Origin: Bradyrhizobium sp. STM 3843
GTDB lineage: Bacteria > Pseudomonadota > Alphaproteobacteria > Rhizobiales > Xanthobacteraceae
Reading direction: 5' to 3'
DNA length: 43,453 nt
Assembly: GCF_000239815.1 (NCBI RefSeq)
Contig: NZ_CAFK01000345.1
Span: 1 to 43,453 of the forward strand
Shown here: piece by piece, positions 1 to 7,868 of the stretch
Position numbering within the stretch: the stretch's first letter is position 1
Layout: every line of letters begins with the position of its first letter
Translations under genes and position numbers: made by a program
The notes under the pieces: generated by a model
Database searches by the model: none
Seen by the model: the letters and a program-made list of their open reading frames with translations, nothing else
Told to the model about the DNA's origin: nothing

Positions 1-787
1 ATTTCGGCCGCCGTTTCATTTCTATTCGAGCGCGCGCCAACCTGGACCGAAGCCCATATTCTTCCTTCCTACGATTGGAGTTCGCCGGATGCGCTCGCAA
101 TGTGGTCAGCCCGTAAGTATTCGAGCTATATCGGGTCAGCACGGTTGTTTGCGTTAACAAAGAGGCCGTTTCTGGAGCTGTTTTCGCGCCAAGAGGTGCC
201 GTTGGAAGATATCCGGGCATTCTCGGAGTGGCTTGCGGTTCTTCTGTTGGCGAAGCAAGCGGGGAGTACTGAATATCCATTAACACCAATTGAGGTGCGT
301 TCCGTGCTGCGAACAAGCGGCAGTGAGGCCTTATGGTCTTTTGCGCATCGGTTGGCCTTCGAAATGGAGGCAGCTAAGCCAGACAAAGAAAAGGCAACAT
401 GGCAGAACATCGTTGGGCCGGTCTTTAAAGGAGCGTGGCCGCTTGATGCAGAGCTGCAAACATCGCAGGCCAACCTTCAAGCTCGTTCAGCTATTGTTGG
501 CGACCGGTCAAGCCTTTGAAGACGCCGCGCCGGTCATCATCCCATTCATCCGGCCCGAAGACCCGCGTGGCCATTCGAGCGTATTTTCCATCTCGGAGGT
601 CAAGCCGGATATCTACGCTGTCGCCCCTCGTCAAATGCTCAACCTTCTGACGGCGGTCGCGGGTGACGCACCAAATCGGAGCCTGTATGGGCTGAATAAG
701 GCCCTGGAAAAGCTGAAGGACGAGGCGCCTGAACTGGTGACGACGAAGGCCTTCCAGAAGTTAGAAATGCAGGCGATGTCGCTTTAG
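1..787 (+). pseudogene. C-terminal end of a large protein, frameshifted (DUF4020-like tail)
   Basis: The reading frame is open from base 1, so the gene begins outside the window. It runs in one frame to about 475 and continues in the next frame to the TAG-terminated end at 787. At about 472-478 the sequence reads as if one extra C was inserted (AACC TTC AAG instead of AAC TTC AAG), which joins ..ELQTSQAN to FKLVQLLLATGQ... The joined tail has the pattern of a helical segment, an 'IPFIRPED' turn and a 'P..MLNLL.AV.GD' helix that I associate with C-termini of large SIR2- or ATPase-type defence proteins (DUF4020-like). The N-terminal catalytic part is not in view, so the function is unproven. 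A sequencing error could also explain the frame change. Confidence 0.5.
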
Positions 788-1039
788 CATCTGAGTTCTT
801 TGCTCCGAGGGGCGGCCCCAATGTTATCTTTTTGGAATGTGCCGGGCCTGTTTGTCTCTTTGCACCCCGCGACGACCTTCTATTGCCCGGCTGGGCAGAC
901 GCATGAAACCTTTTCGCCATGACGGCTAGAATGACGCTGCCTGAACCGCCGCTGCTCCGAACCAATTATCCAACGTACTCAGGGCAGCTTGAGAAAGCTT
1001 TTGAGTGAACAACAGCGTCAACCTCTGCGTTGGCCGTGA

Positions 1040-1203
1040 TGACCTGCCCCCGAAGTTTCATCCAGCAGCAGTTAGAGTCCTGTTGGGTTGTACGCCGATT
1101 GGCGCGGGTGGAGCAACGGGCGATCGGCGGAGCTGGTCGGGGTTGCGCAGCCGATCGCCCGTTTCGGTGAGATTGGCGGCATAGGCCGCCGGCGTCTGGT
1201 ATT
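1040..1203 (-). mobile_element. IS3-family insertion sequence remnant, transposase C-terminus
   Basis: Read on the minus strand from about 1202, the frame gives KYQTPAAYAANLTETGDRLR followed by NPDQLRRSPVAPPAP and ends ..TLTAAG with a stop at 1058-1060. This is the C-terminal tail typical of a large IS3-family transposase group in rhizobia. The bases after the stop (TGAAACTTCGGGGGCAGGTCA, 1040-1060) resemble the terminal repeat end of such elements. Only the last ~50 codons remain. The remnant stops exactly where the winged-helix membrane gene begins (1204), so the junction has probably removed that gene's original 5' end. Confidence 0.7.
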
Positions 1204-2205
1204 TTGAACGAGACCCTGCGCGCTCAGCCGAATGGACATGTGATTGCCAGCGCTGCGGAGCTCGCGCGCCAGTGGGGCTGGAACAGGATGCGGGCCAGTC
1301 GCCGGTTGAAGGCGTGGGAGGAAGCCGGCCTGATCCGTCGTAACGCGGGAGCGATCGTCGTCACCATGTCTGTTACGCCGGCTGTTACCGATGTTACTCC
1401 AACCGTTACCGAGGCGGTCGGTGTCACTGTGACACCGACCACGGTGGCACGGCGTGCCGTGACACCGGTCAAGCTGGCGGCCCTCATCGTGGCGCTGGCG
1501 CTCGCATCCGTATCGGCCGCCTTCTCCATTGATGGCCTCACCGCAATCTTTGCCGGCGCGTTCTGGCCCATCATCACCATGGGCGCTACGCTGGAAGCCG
1601 GCAAGCTCGTCGCTGCGGCGTGGCTGGCCGAGCATTGGAACTCTGCGCCATTCCTCCTGCGCCTGGTCCTCGTCGTGATGATCGGCGTGTTGATGAGCCT
1701 GAATGCGGTCGGCGTGTTCGGCTTCCTCACGCGCGCTCATCTCGAGCATATGGCGGTCGTCGATCAGGCGCTTGCGGACAGAACCGCAGATATCGAGGTT
1801 CGGCTCGCGATCCAAATCAGGACCGTGGCAGACCTTGATCGGCGCGTCGCCCAGATCGATGCGGCCATCGAGGAAGCGACACGGCTGGGCCGCCCCCTTG
1901 GCGCGATGACGATCGCTGACCAGAAGCGCCGCGAGCGCGCGGACATCGTTGCGGAGCGGCAGCGAGAAGGGCAGGCGCTTGCGAGCCTGCAGATCGAGAA
2001 AGCCAAGATTGAGGCCCAGCGCCGGCGCGCTGAGGCCGATGTCGGCCCGGTGCGATATCTTGCCGAACTGATGGGTATGCCGGCAACCGACCTTGAGCGA
2101 CCGGTACGGCTGCTCACTCTGGCGCTTGTCGCTGTTCTCGATCCGATGGCGGTGATGCTCCTGCTCGCTGCCGGCATCAACACGACGCGTGCAGGCTCAC
2201 GCTGA
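1204..2205 (+). CDS. winged-helix / membrane protein of an integrative element, 5' end probably lost
   Basis: The product is 333 aa. Residues ~10-50 form a winged-helix-like segment (ASAAELARQWGWNRMRASRR, then LKAWEEAGLIRR). A Thr/Val/Pro-rich linker with repeated VTP follows (~55-90), then three or four hydrophobic helices (~93-112, ~117-138, ~150-172), a charged coiled-coil region (~185-285) and a final hydrophobic helix (~300-325). The only start in frame is TTG at 1204, with a stop at ~1165 and no convincing ribosome-binding site. It sits directly on the edge of an IS3 remnant, so the native start is probably gone. It may be a DNA-binding membrane protein such as one that tethers an element or senses a signal, but I do not know the function. 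A decayed relative lies at about 3440-3690 on the other strand. Confidence 0.65.
   Translation: MNETLRAQPNGHVIASAAELARQWGWNRMRASRRLKAWEEAGLIRRNAGAIVVTMSVTPAVTDVTPTVTEAVGVTVTPTTVARRAVTPVKLAALIVALALASVSAAFSIDGLTAIFAGAFWPIITMGATLEAGKLVAAAWLAEHWNSAPFLLRLVLVVMIGVLMSLNAVGVFGFLTRAHLEHMAVVDQALADRTADIEVRLAIQIRTVADLDRRVAQIDAAIEEATRLGRPLGAMTIADQKRRERADIVAERQREGQALASLQIEKAKIEAQRRRAEADVGPVRYLAELMGMPATDLERPVRLLTLALVAVLDPMAVMLLLAAGINTTRAGSR
1360..1463. repeat. cluster of eight GTNAC pentamers
   Basis: Eight copies of GTNAC (GTCAC, four GTTAC, GTCAC, GTGAC, GTGAC) occur within 104 bases, encoding the Thr/Val/Pro linker of the winged-helix membrane protein. A similar though eroded set is present in the inverted relic at 3480-3545. 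The repeats may simply follow from a VT-rich peptide, or may be DNA-binding sites for the protein encoded here. Confidence 0.5.
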
Positions 2206-2393
2206 GCCCGAACAGAGAAAGATTGCGGTTTGAGCCGTGCGAAAAGCAAACCACGGCCAAGGATGCACTTAATACGAAAGCCAGGCAGCAAGCCAAGGAA
2301 GGAAAGCAAGAGAGTTTTCACACCCTATGCACCGCCGGTGCTGATGCCTCAGAGATCGAACTGGCGTGGAAAATAGATCGTACCGAAATGGAG

Positions 2394-2576
2394 CTACACG
2401 GATCTCTCAGGTGCGGTCGCTGAAGTACGCTTCCGTTTGATGTCAGCCTCAAGTTTAGCCGTACGTTCAATCAGGCTGTGGACGATTGTCTCGCAATCAA
2501 GTTGGGTTAGCCCAAGAATGCCGCGTTCTCGCAATTCCTGTTCGAGGATCGTGGCCATGATCGATACGATGCTCAT
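2394..2576 (-). CDS. small hypothetical protein (60 aa)
   Basis: The 60-aa product is predicted helical and highly charged, with an ELRERG..GLTQLDCETIVH segment and a Lys/Arg-rich C-terminus. It lies 56 bp downstream of, and in line with, the 145-aa gene at 2633-3070, so the two may be cotranscribed. An AGGA lies some 14 nt before the ATG, which is far; a second Met at codon 7 is an alternative start. I do not recognise the family. Confidence 0.45.
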   Translation of the reverse strand: MSIVSIMATILEQELRERGILGLTQLDCETIVHSLIERTAKLEADIKRKRTSATAPERSV

Positions 2577-2632
2577 TCGTTTTGTTCATTCCTGGCGCGC
2601 TTTGCACAGAAGCTTAACGTCTATCGCGCGGA

Positions 2633-3070
2633 CTATCCGCCGTCTCTCAATGAGCCAAGGGGCAATGGCGTGCGGGCGATGTCGCAGATTGCTTCGATCA
2701 GGAGGCGTATGGCCCGTGCATCCCAATCAATCCGGTCGATGGGGGTTTCCCAGTATTCGGACAAGACATAGGCGGCGTGGCGCGCCTTTACGCCCAATCC
2801 GGCGATCGTGCACGCTGGCGTCTCCATGATCGCCCGTTCGACGGGGTCGAGATGGGCAAGGGTCGCCTCGGCCTCTTTCGTGAGAGCTTCTCCGCGATGA
2901 CGCTGTACGACATGATCGAGCTCTGCGACCAGGGCATTGAATCGCGTCTCAAGCGCTAGGAGGGTAGCGTCATTCTCGCGCGCACCGTTTTCCTGAAGCG
3001 CTACTGCAACGGTATCACCTGACCAGGCGCCCGATTGAGAAGGAAGGCCCGCCTCGTGATTACGAGTCAT
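2633..3070 (-). CDS. hypothetical protein of the integrative element (145 aa)
   Basis: The 145-aa product is soluble, mostly helical and acidic in its middle (LETRFNALVAELDHVVQRHR), with a second half containing LDPVERAIMETPACTIAGLG and ..AIRLLIEAICDIAR. No catalytic motif is visible. It is divergent from the XRE regulator at 3192, with a repeat-rich intergenic stretch between them. Proteins of this appearance are frequent beside relaxase genes in rhizobial elements, but I cannot name a family. Confidence 0.6.
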   Translation of the reverse strand: MTRNHEAGLPSQSGAWSGDTVAVALQENGARENDATLLALETRFNALVAELDHVVQRHRGEALTKEAEATLAHLDPVERAIMETPACTIAGLGVKARHAAYVLSEYWETPIDRIDWDARAIRLLIEAICDIARTPLPLGSLRDGG

Positions 3071-3191
3071 CTATTTCAAACCGGCCAACGAAAACCGTTA
3101 GAAATAAACGGATACCGTCTAAATTCGCGGATGTCAACGCTTTTCGTGATTGATAGACGGAAAACGTGACTTTCCTTGAAAAAGTACTGTG
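3071..3191. promoter_or_regulatory. divergent regulatory region with inverted repeats
   Basis: This AT-rich stretch separates the 145-aa gene (minus) and the XRE gene (plus). It holds CCGTCTA at 3115-3121 and its inverse TAGACGG at 3154-3160, and the related ACCGTTAGAAA upstream of ACCGTCTAAA in direct orientation. These are plausible operator half-sites for the adjacent XRE protein. Confidence 0.3.
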
Positions 3192-3410
3192 ATGACTCCT
3201 GATCAATCTCGGGCAGCTCGGGGCTTGCTCGACTGGTCACAAGCGGAATTGGCTGCTCGGTCCAACCTGAGCGAGAGCACTATCCGTGACTTTGAAAAAG
3301 GCCGGAGGATCCCTTCGGTCAATAATTTGGCTGCTATTCGGCGCGCACTCGAAGCGGCGGGCGTTGAATTCATCGATGGCGACCAACCCGGTGTCCGATT
3401 GAGCCGCTGA
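3192..3410 (+). CDS. XRE-family transcriptional regulator (72 aa)
   Basis: The product is a single Cro/CI-type helix-turn-helix domain covering nearly the whole protein: GLLDWSQAELAARSNLSEST forms helices 1-3, followed by IRDFEKGRRIPSVNNLAAIR and the conserved ALEAAGVEFID tail. This tail is characteristic of small stand-alone XRE regulators in alphaproteobacteria. ATG at 3192 is preferred to the GTG one codon earlier. It is divergently arranged with the 145-aa gene and probably controls that region. Confidence 0.85.
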   Translation: MTPDQSRAARGLLDWSQAELAARSNLSESTIRDFEKGRRIPSVNNLAAIRRALEAAGVEFIDGDQPGVRLSR

Positions 3411-3439
3411 CACAGTGTGAAGCCGCTGTATGGTTCACC

Positions 3440-3690
3440 GCCATTGCTACGACGCTAGCGGCGAGTTGACCGGTGTCATGAGCGCCGTGTGACCTTAACC
3501 CTAGGCATGACCGTGACGCCCACGATCACGGTAACAGTCGGAGTGAGGTTCCGTGTAGCAGCCAGCGTGACCATGATCGCTTCAGCGTTACGGCCCTGTT
3601 TCCGCCTCCTTCCACGCCTTCCGCTGACGGTCCTCACCCTGTTCCAGCGCATTGGAGCCCGAGCGCCTGAGTTCAGCCTCGTCGCCTTGG
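3440..3690 (-). pseudogene. decayed inverted copy of the winged-helix membrane protein gene
   Basis: Read on the minus strand, this stretch follows the gene at 1204 base by base over roughly 200 nt: TGGAACAGG, then GGCGTGGAAGGAGGC (against GGCGTGGGAGGAAGC), GCGATCATGGTCACGCTG (against GCGATCGTCGTCACCATG), the run of GTNAC repeats, and CACCGGTCAA near 3466-3475. The deduced peptide fragments match (WNR; EAIMVTLAATRNLTPTVTV; GVTVMP). Frame changes and a stop interrupt it, and the transmembrane part is missing. It is therefore a relic of a second, inverted copy. Confidence 0.6.
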
Positions 3691-3800
3691 GACGAGCCAG
3701 CACAGTGTAGCATGCTGCAGCTCTCCAGCGACGGGTACAGATGACGTGGCTCCGTCAAGGAGACTGCGCGGTCTCCATCACGACCGCCAGCTTCTACTCG

Positions 3801-4016
3801 TCACCGGACTTCATCGAATTCGCCTTTCGGACGCCACGATACCGGATCTGCGATCCAGCGGTTGATGTCGGATTCATGCCAGCCGGTCCCGTTGGTGCTG
3901 ATTTTGAGTTGAGCCGGGAACGTGCCGTCGGCGATCTTGCGGTAAATGGTGGACCGGGACAGCCCGGTCCTATCGAGGACGGTTTTCAAACGGATGATAC
4001 GGTCAGGTTCGCGCAT
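3801..4016 (-). CDS. AlpA-family DNA-binding regulator (71 aa)
   Basis: The product is a phage/island-type AlpA (MerR-like winged helix) protein: IRLKTVLDRTGLSRSTIYRK, IADGTFPAQLKIS, then GWHESDINRWIADP. This order of helix, wing and tryptophan-containing tail is diagnostic. The ATG at 4016 is chosen over the upstream 4091 start because AGGAGG lies 11 nt before it and the domain starts here. AlpA proteins typically activate or control excision functions of integrated elements. It lies just downstream of the relaxase gene and on the same strand. Confidence 0.85.
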   Translation of the reverse strand: MREPDRIIRLKTVLDRTGLSRSTIYRKIADGTFPAQLKISTNGTGWHESDINRWIADPVSWRPKGEFDEVR

Positions 4017-4145
4017 GGGCTGCGCTGCCTCCTGTTGGCTGTTTCTGACGGCTGCTGAGAGCAGACAAGGAAGGCGTCCAAGGGCACGCAAGAGGGTTTT
4101 TCGACGTGCCGTACCGTGGCGAAGAATCGGCGGTAAATCGGATGT

Positions 4146-7100
4146 TCAAATTCCGATGCCCCGGCCTCGGCCAAGATCGATGCCGTGGGAGAAGGCGAGT
4201 TCGAGGCCGAGCCGGCGGCCTGACTCGAAGGCGATGCCGAGCTCCCGCTTGCGATTGTCGAGGAGGGATTCCAGTTGCGGATCGCGTTCGAGGCTTCTTG
4301 CCATGTCGCCCATCGCCGAGCGCGTGGCTCTGTAGCCGGAGAAATCGCCTGCCCGATACTGGCGCAGGCTGGCCTGGTCGAGCCTCTGCCAGTCCTCCAC
4401 GAAACGGTCGGCGCGGCGGCCAGGGGCGACGCGCAGTTCGGTCTCGAGCTGGAGCGCGCGGATGGCGCGGTCGACCCGGCCGCCGGCCGCCTCGCGGGCG
4501 AGCTCCGGGTTCTTCTTGTAGGCGGCTTCGGCATCGCGCGAGCCATAGGGCCGCACCTCCTCGAAGGCCCGGCGGGCCTTTTGCAGTTCTTTCACCTGCT
4601 CGGGACTGGCCTCGCCGCCCATCTCCTGCGCCTCGAAGATCGCATCGACGGCGCGGGCATGACGCACGAGCGCGCGGGTACGCACGCGACGCAATTCCTT
4701 TTCCGCCTCGTCCGCCACCTTCCTTTCCGGCGCTTCGGTCTCGCGCCCCGCGGCTCCCGTACCGCTCCTTTCCCTTTCCGGCGTTTCCCGCACCGGCCTT
4801 CGTCCACCATCCGGGTCGGGCATATCTGACGGAGAGCGAAGGCCGTCAAACATGTTGCGTACCTGCTCGGGCATGACCTTGCGCACGATCTCGGCCACGC
4901 GCTCGCGGAAGGTGATCCCGCGCCGCTCGGCGTAGCTCTGTGCCGGATCGGCACGGTCGTAGTCCGAGGCCATGTCCTTGGACCGGTCGCGCGACAGGGT
5001 GCGGACAAGCCGGTCCTGACCCGCAAATTCATCGCGGCCATAATGCAGGTCCATGCCGTCGCGGTGCCGCGACAGGGCGACATAGCTGCCGTGGGCGTCC
5101 ATGCCGGGCGTCGCCAGCACATGGGCGCGGTCCACCGTCATGCCCTGCGCCTTGTGGATGGTCGCCGCATAGCCGTGGTCGATCTTGTTGTAGACTTTCA
5201 GGTCGAACTTCACGGATCGGCCATCGTCGGTCTGCACGGTTATGGATTGCGCACTGACCTGCTCGATGGTTCCGAGCGTGCCGTTCTTGACGCCAAGCCC
5301 GCGCTCGTTCTGCAGGAACATGAGGCGATCACCGCTGGCAAAATTTCTCGCGCCGCGTTCGACTGTCAGGCGGACGTCATCTCCTAGATCGCCGGCGGCC
5401 CGCATCCGCTCGCGCGCTGCCTCGTTCAGGTTCCGGACTTCATCATTGGTGTGGGTGAGGATGATCCGGCTCTTGTCGGGCCACGCCTGCCGGTCGCGGT
5501 CCCAGCGCTCGATCAGCTTGTCGCGCGCCTGCTCGCGTGTCCGGGCCTCATGCACCATGCCGTGGGAGCGATAGGCTTCGAGCGCGTTGCGGGTTCGGCG
5601 ATTGGCCAGATCGCGCGTGGCGTCGCGCTGCCAGTCCTCCCGCTGACGGCGCACTTCGCCGATTTCCGCCCCGCCATGTCGCTCATGGATCGAGCGGAAC
5701 GCCGCGCCGGCCTCGATGGCTTGCAGTTGTTGCGGATCGCCGACCAGCACGATCTTGGCGCCGGCCTCGGCAGCATGGGACAGCACGCGCTCCAACTGGC
5801 GCGTCCCGACCATACCCGCCTCGTCGATCACCAGCACATCGCGCGGCGTGAGCAGGTCGCGGCCCTGTTCCCAGCCATGCTCCACGCTGGCGATGGTGCG
5901 TGACACAATGCCCGATCCGCTTTCGAGAGTTTCCGCCGCGATACCGGACAGCGCCACGCCCCGGACCTCGTAGCCCGCCGCTTGCCAGGCGTCCCGCGCC
6001 ACGCCCAGCATCGCGCTCTTTCCGGTGCCGGCATGGCCGACGACAATGCCGAGATCGCGCCCATCGGTGATATGCGCCAGTGCCTCGGCTTGTTCGCCGG
6101 AAAGCACAAGGCCCCGCGCTTCCGCGCGTGCCAAAGCGGCCTCGCGGTCCGCGTCCAGCACCACATGGCGTTCCCGTTCTGCCATGAGTTCGGCGGCGCT
6201 GTGCAGGCGTTGTTCGGCCTCGATCATCTCGCGGGTGGTGAACCGATCCTCGCCGCGACCGTCGTTGCCGAGTTCGACCAGACCAGGTGCGCTGCGCATC
6301 GCACTCATGACGTCGTTAAACTGGTCGATCCCGTCGCTGTGCCGGTGCGCAAACCTCGCCATGTCGCGCAGTGTGAAGGTCGATTGTTGCCGGGTGATCG
6401 CGTCCAGCCCAAGGGAGGGATCAGCGATGATCTGCGCGCCATTGCTGCGCGCGATCTCGCGGTGCATCTCGGCGCGATCGGCCTCGCTGCCTTCGCTCTC
6501 GATGCGGCGGTCCTCAATGCGCTTGGCGGGTGCGCCGATCTGGGTTTGCGGCTCCAGTGCGATACCCTGCGCTTCCAGACTGCGATGGTCGATCCGCGCA
6601 TCAATATCGAGTTCGGCAAGCCGCTCATTGGCAAGCTCGGCCCAGCGTTCGCGCCAGCGCTCCACCATCTCGGTGCGGTTCCAGTCCCGCACCTTCTGGC
6701 CAAAGCCGTTCTCGTCCACCGCGCGCATCGTCAGCATGACACGGGCATGCGGTTTGGGCATGCCGTCCTCGGTCACGTCCCAATGCACATTGAGGTCGGC
6801 GATCATGCCCAGACCTACGAACTCACCCCGAACGAAGTCGCGAGCCAGTTCGATGCCCTGAGCCTCACTCATCTCGCGGGGAAGGGCAAATTCGACCTCG
6901 CGGGCAAGCTGGGCATCCTTGCGGACCTCGAATGCCTCGACATCGTTCCACAGCCGTTCGCGGTCTCTCCATGCCTGCGGCGCATTCTCCGGTAGCATCA
7001 CCTCGGAATGGACGACGCCGCGCTTGCCAGAAAAGTCGTGGCTGCGGTCCAAGCGCTCGTCGCGCAGCCGCGAGCCCGAGCGGTAGGCCGCCGATGCCAC

Positions 7101-7157
7101 CGCACTGCTCCCGGCCTTCCGGCCGATGACCTTGACGTGAAGATGATAGATCGCCAT
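4146..7157 (-). CDS. traA: Ti-type conjugative relaxase TraA (MobQ family, relaxase-helicase)
   Basis: The product is 1003 aa, starting at MAIYHLHVKVI as MobA/MobL-type relaxases do; an upstream start at 7253 would add 32 unrelated residues. The N-terminal ~1-230 is the nicking domain, with a Tyr in ASAAYRSGSRLRDE and the metal-binding region around H125 and H137. The third ligand position (second His of the usual PHAH) is Arg139 (codon at 6741-6743). About residues 340-700 form a RecD-like helicase: Walker A GHAGTGKSAML (~370), Walker B LVIDEAGMVG, and HKAQGMTVDRAH plus YVALSRHRDG in the last helicase motifs. The last 250 residues are charged and helical. It faces oriT and traC/traD divergently. 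No traG or mating-pair genes are present, so it could act only with help in trans, if it is active at all. Confidence 0.9.
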   Translation of the reverse strand: MAIYHLHVKVIGRKAGSSAVASAAYRSGSRLRDERLDRSHDFSGKRGVVHSEVMLPENAPQAWRDRERLWNDVEAFEVRKDAQLAREVEFALPREMSEAQGIELARDFVRGEFVGLGMIADLNVHWDVTEDGMPKPHARVMLTMRAVDENGFGQKVRDWNRTEMVERWRERWAELANERLAELDIDARIDHRSLEAQGIALEPQTQIGAPAKRIEDRRIESEGSEADRAEMHREIARSNGAQIIADPSLGLDAITRQQSTFTLRDMARFAHRHSDGIDQFNDVMSAMRSAPGLVELGNDGRGEDRFTTREMIEAEQRLHSAAELMAERERHVVLDADREAALARAEARGLVLSGEQAEALAHITDGRDLGIVVGHAGTGKSAMLGVARDAWQAAGYEVRGVALSGIAAETLESGSGIVSRTIASVEHGWEQGRDLLTPRDVLVIDEAGMVGTRQLERVLSHAAEAGAKIVLVGDPQQLQAIEAGAAFRSIHERHGGAEIGEVRRQREDWQRDATRDLANRRTRNALEAYRSHGMVHEARTREQARDKLIERWDRDRQAWPDKSRIILTHTNDEVRNLNEAARERMRAAGDLGDDVRLTVERGARNFASGDRLMFLQNERGLGVKNGTLGTIEQVSAQSITVQTDDGRSVKFDLKVYNKIDHGYAATIHKAQGMTVDRAHVLATPGMDAHGSYVALSRHRDGMDLHYGRDEFAGQDRLVRTLSRDRSKDMASDYDRADPAQSYAERRGITFRERVAEIVRKVMPEQVRNMFDGLRSPSDMPDPDGGRRPVRETPERERSGTGAAGRETEAPERKVADEAEKELRRVRTRALVRHARAVDAIFEAQEMGGEASPEQVKELQKARRAFEEVRPYGSRDAEAAYKKNPELAREAAGGRVDRAIRALQLETELRVAPGRRADRFVEDWQRLDQASLRQYRAGDFSGYRATRSAMGDMARSLERDPQLESLLDNRKRELGIAFESGRRLGLELAFSHGIDLGRGRGIGI

Positions 7158-7184
7158 CGCGGCCGGATCATCTACACGGCGAAG

Positions 7185-7239
7185 CGCACGTCGGCACGAC
7201 GTATAAGCGCGCCCTCCCTCGAAAAAATCTCGGGAGGGA
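7185..7239. other. oriT: origin of transfer (Ti/Q-type oriT)
   Basis: The divergent traA-traC gap holds the inverted repeat CGTCG-GCA-CGACG (7189-7201) directly followed by TATAAGCGCGCCCT (7202-7215). From memory this matches the Ti-plasmid oriT arrangement (CGTCGC..GCGACGTATAATTGCGCCCT) and the nick-region consensus of the IncQ/Ti family. A second hairpin (TCCCTCG ... CGGGAGGGA, about 7215-7239) follows. The position, 30 nt before the relaxase start, agrees with the Ti arrangement. Confidence 0.75.
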
Positions 7240-7327
7240 TTACGCCGTCTCAAGCAGTCCTGATCACCTTACAGCATTCCGCCCGGTGTCCGGCTATCAT
7301 TTCTCCATCAACACGATGGAGGTGACG

Positions 7328-7543
7328 ATGCGCAAACCGCGGGACTTTGATGCGGACCTGAAGGCGCTCGAAGACAAGGCGCGCAGACTGAAAACCCGAA
7401 AGGTACGACAGCTCGGCGAATTGGTCATCGCTACCGGCGCTGACACGCTCACCGCCGATGAACTGGCTGGCGCGCTGATCGTGCTGGCCGAGACGAAGGA
7501 GGCCGGAGAGGCATGGGCCAGGCGCGGGGTCGCGTTCTTTTAG
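7328..7543 (+). CDS. traC: conjugal transfer protein TraC-like (71 aa)
   Basis: This short charged helical protein begins MRKPRDFDADLKALEDKARR and continues RQLGELVIATGADTLTADEL, the signature of the small accessory protein encoded beside TraA in rhizobial and sphingomonad elements. It probably assists the relaxosome at oriT. The start at 7328 is chosen because GGAGG at 7318-7322 lies five bases before it; an earlier ATG at 7316 is possible. It is divergent from traA and followed by traD. Confidence 0.75.
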   Translation: MRKPRDFDADLKALEDKARRLKTRKVRQLGELVIATGADTLTADELAGALIVLAETKEAGEAWARRGVAFF

Positions 7544-7649
7544 GGACGGTCCCGGCGAACTCCGTCAGCAGCTGACCGCAACCCTGGCGGCGCTTCGGCG
7601 CAATTGGACGGCGCGCAACCGGCATCAGGCCGCAAGGGCGCGGCATGAT

Positions 7650-7868
7650 ATGCGCGCATGGCAGCTCGAGCGCCGCAAGCGCACGCGACATCTCATCGAA
7701 CTCGGCGGCCTCGTCGTCAAAGCTCGTGTCGTGGACCTGACCGGCGATGATCGCGCCACCATCTTCGGCGCGCCACTCTGGATAGCCGACAAACTCCAAA
7801 GCGATCAAAGCGAACGAGCGCGGGCGCTCTGGGCCACGAAGGGGAAGCAGGCGCTTGAGAATGACTGA
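7650..7868 (+). CDS. traD: conjugal transfer protein TraD-like (72 aa)
   Basis: The sequence MRAWQLERRKRTRHLIELGG followed by LVVKARVVDLTGDDRATIFG fits the TraD small-protein family encoded with Ti-type relaxases (conserved R-R-L-I-x-L-G-G-L-V core, then a helical half ending GKQALEND). It overlaps no neighbour and follows traC by 106 bp. The frame stays open upstream of the ATG as far as traC, but without a typical start. The coupling-protein gene traG, which normally follows, is absent here. Confidence 0.7.
   Translation: MRAWQLERRKRTRHLIELGGLVVKARVVDLTGDDRATIFGAPLWIADKLQSDQSERARALWATKGKQALEND

Noticed and set aside
2223..2423. 66-codon plus-strand frame after the winged-helix gene
   Set aside because: TTG start without a ribosome-binding site, and the end overlaps the minus-strand 60-aa gene.
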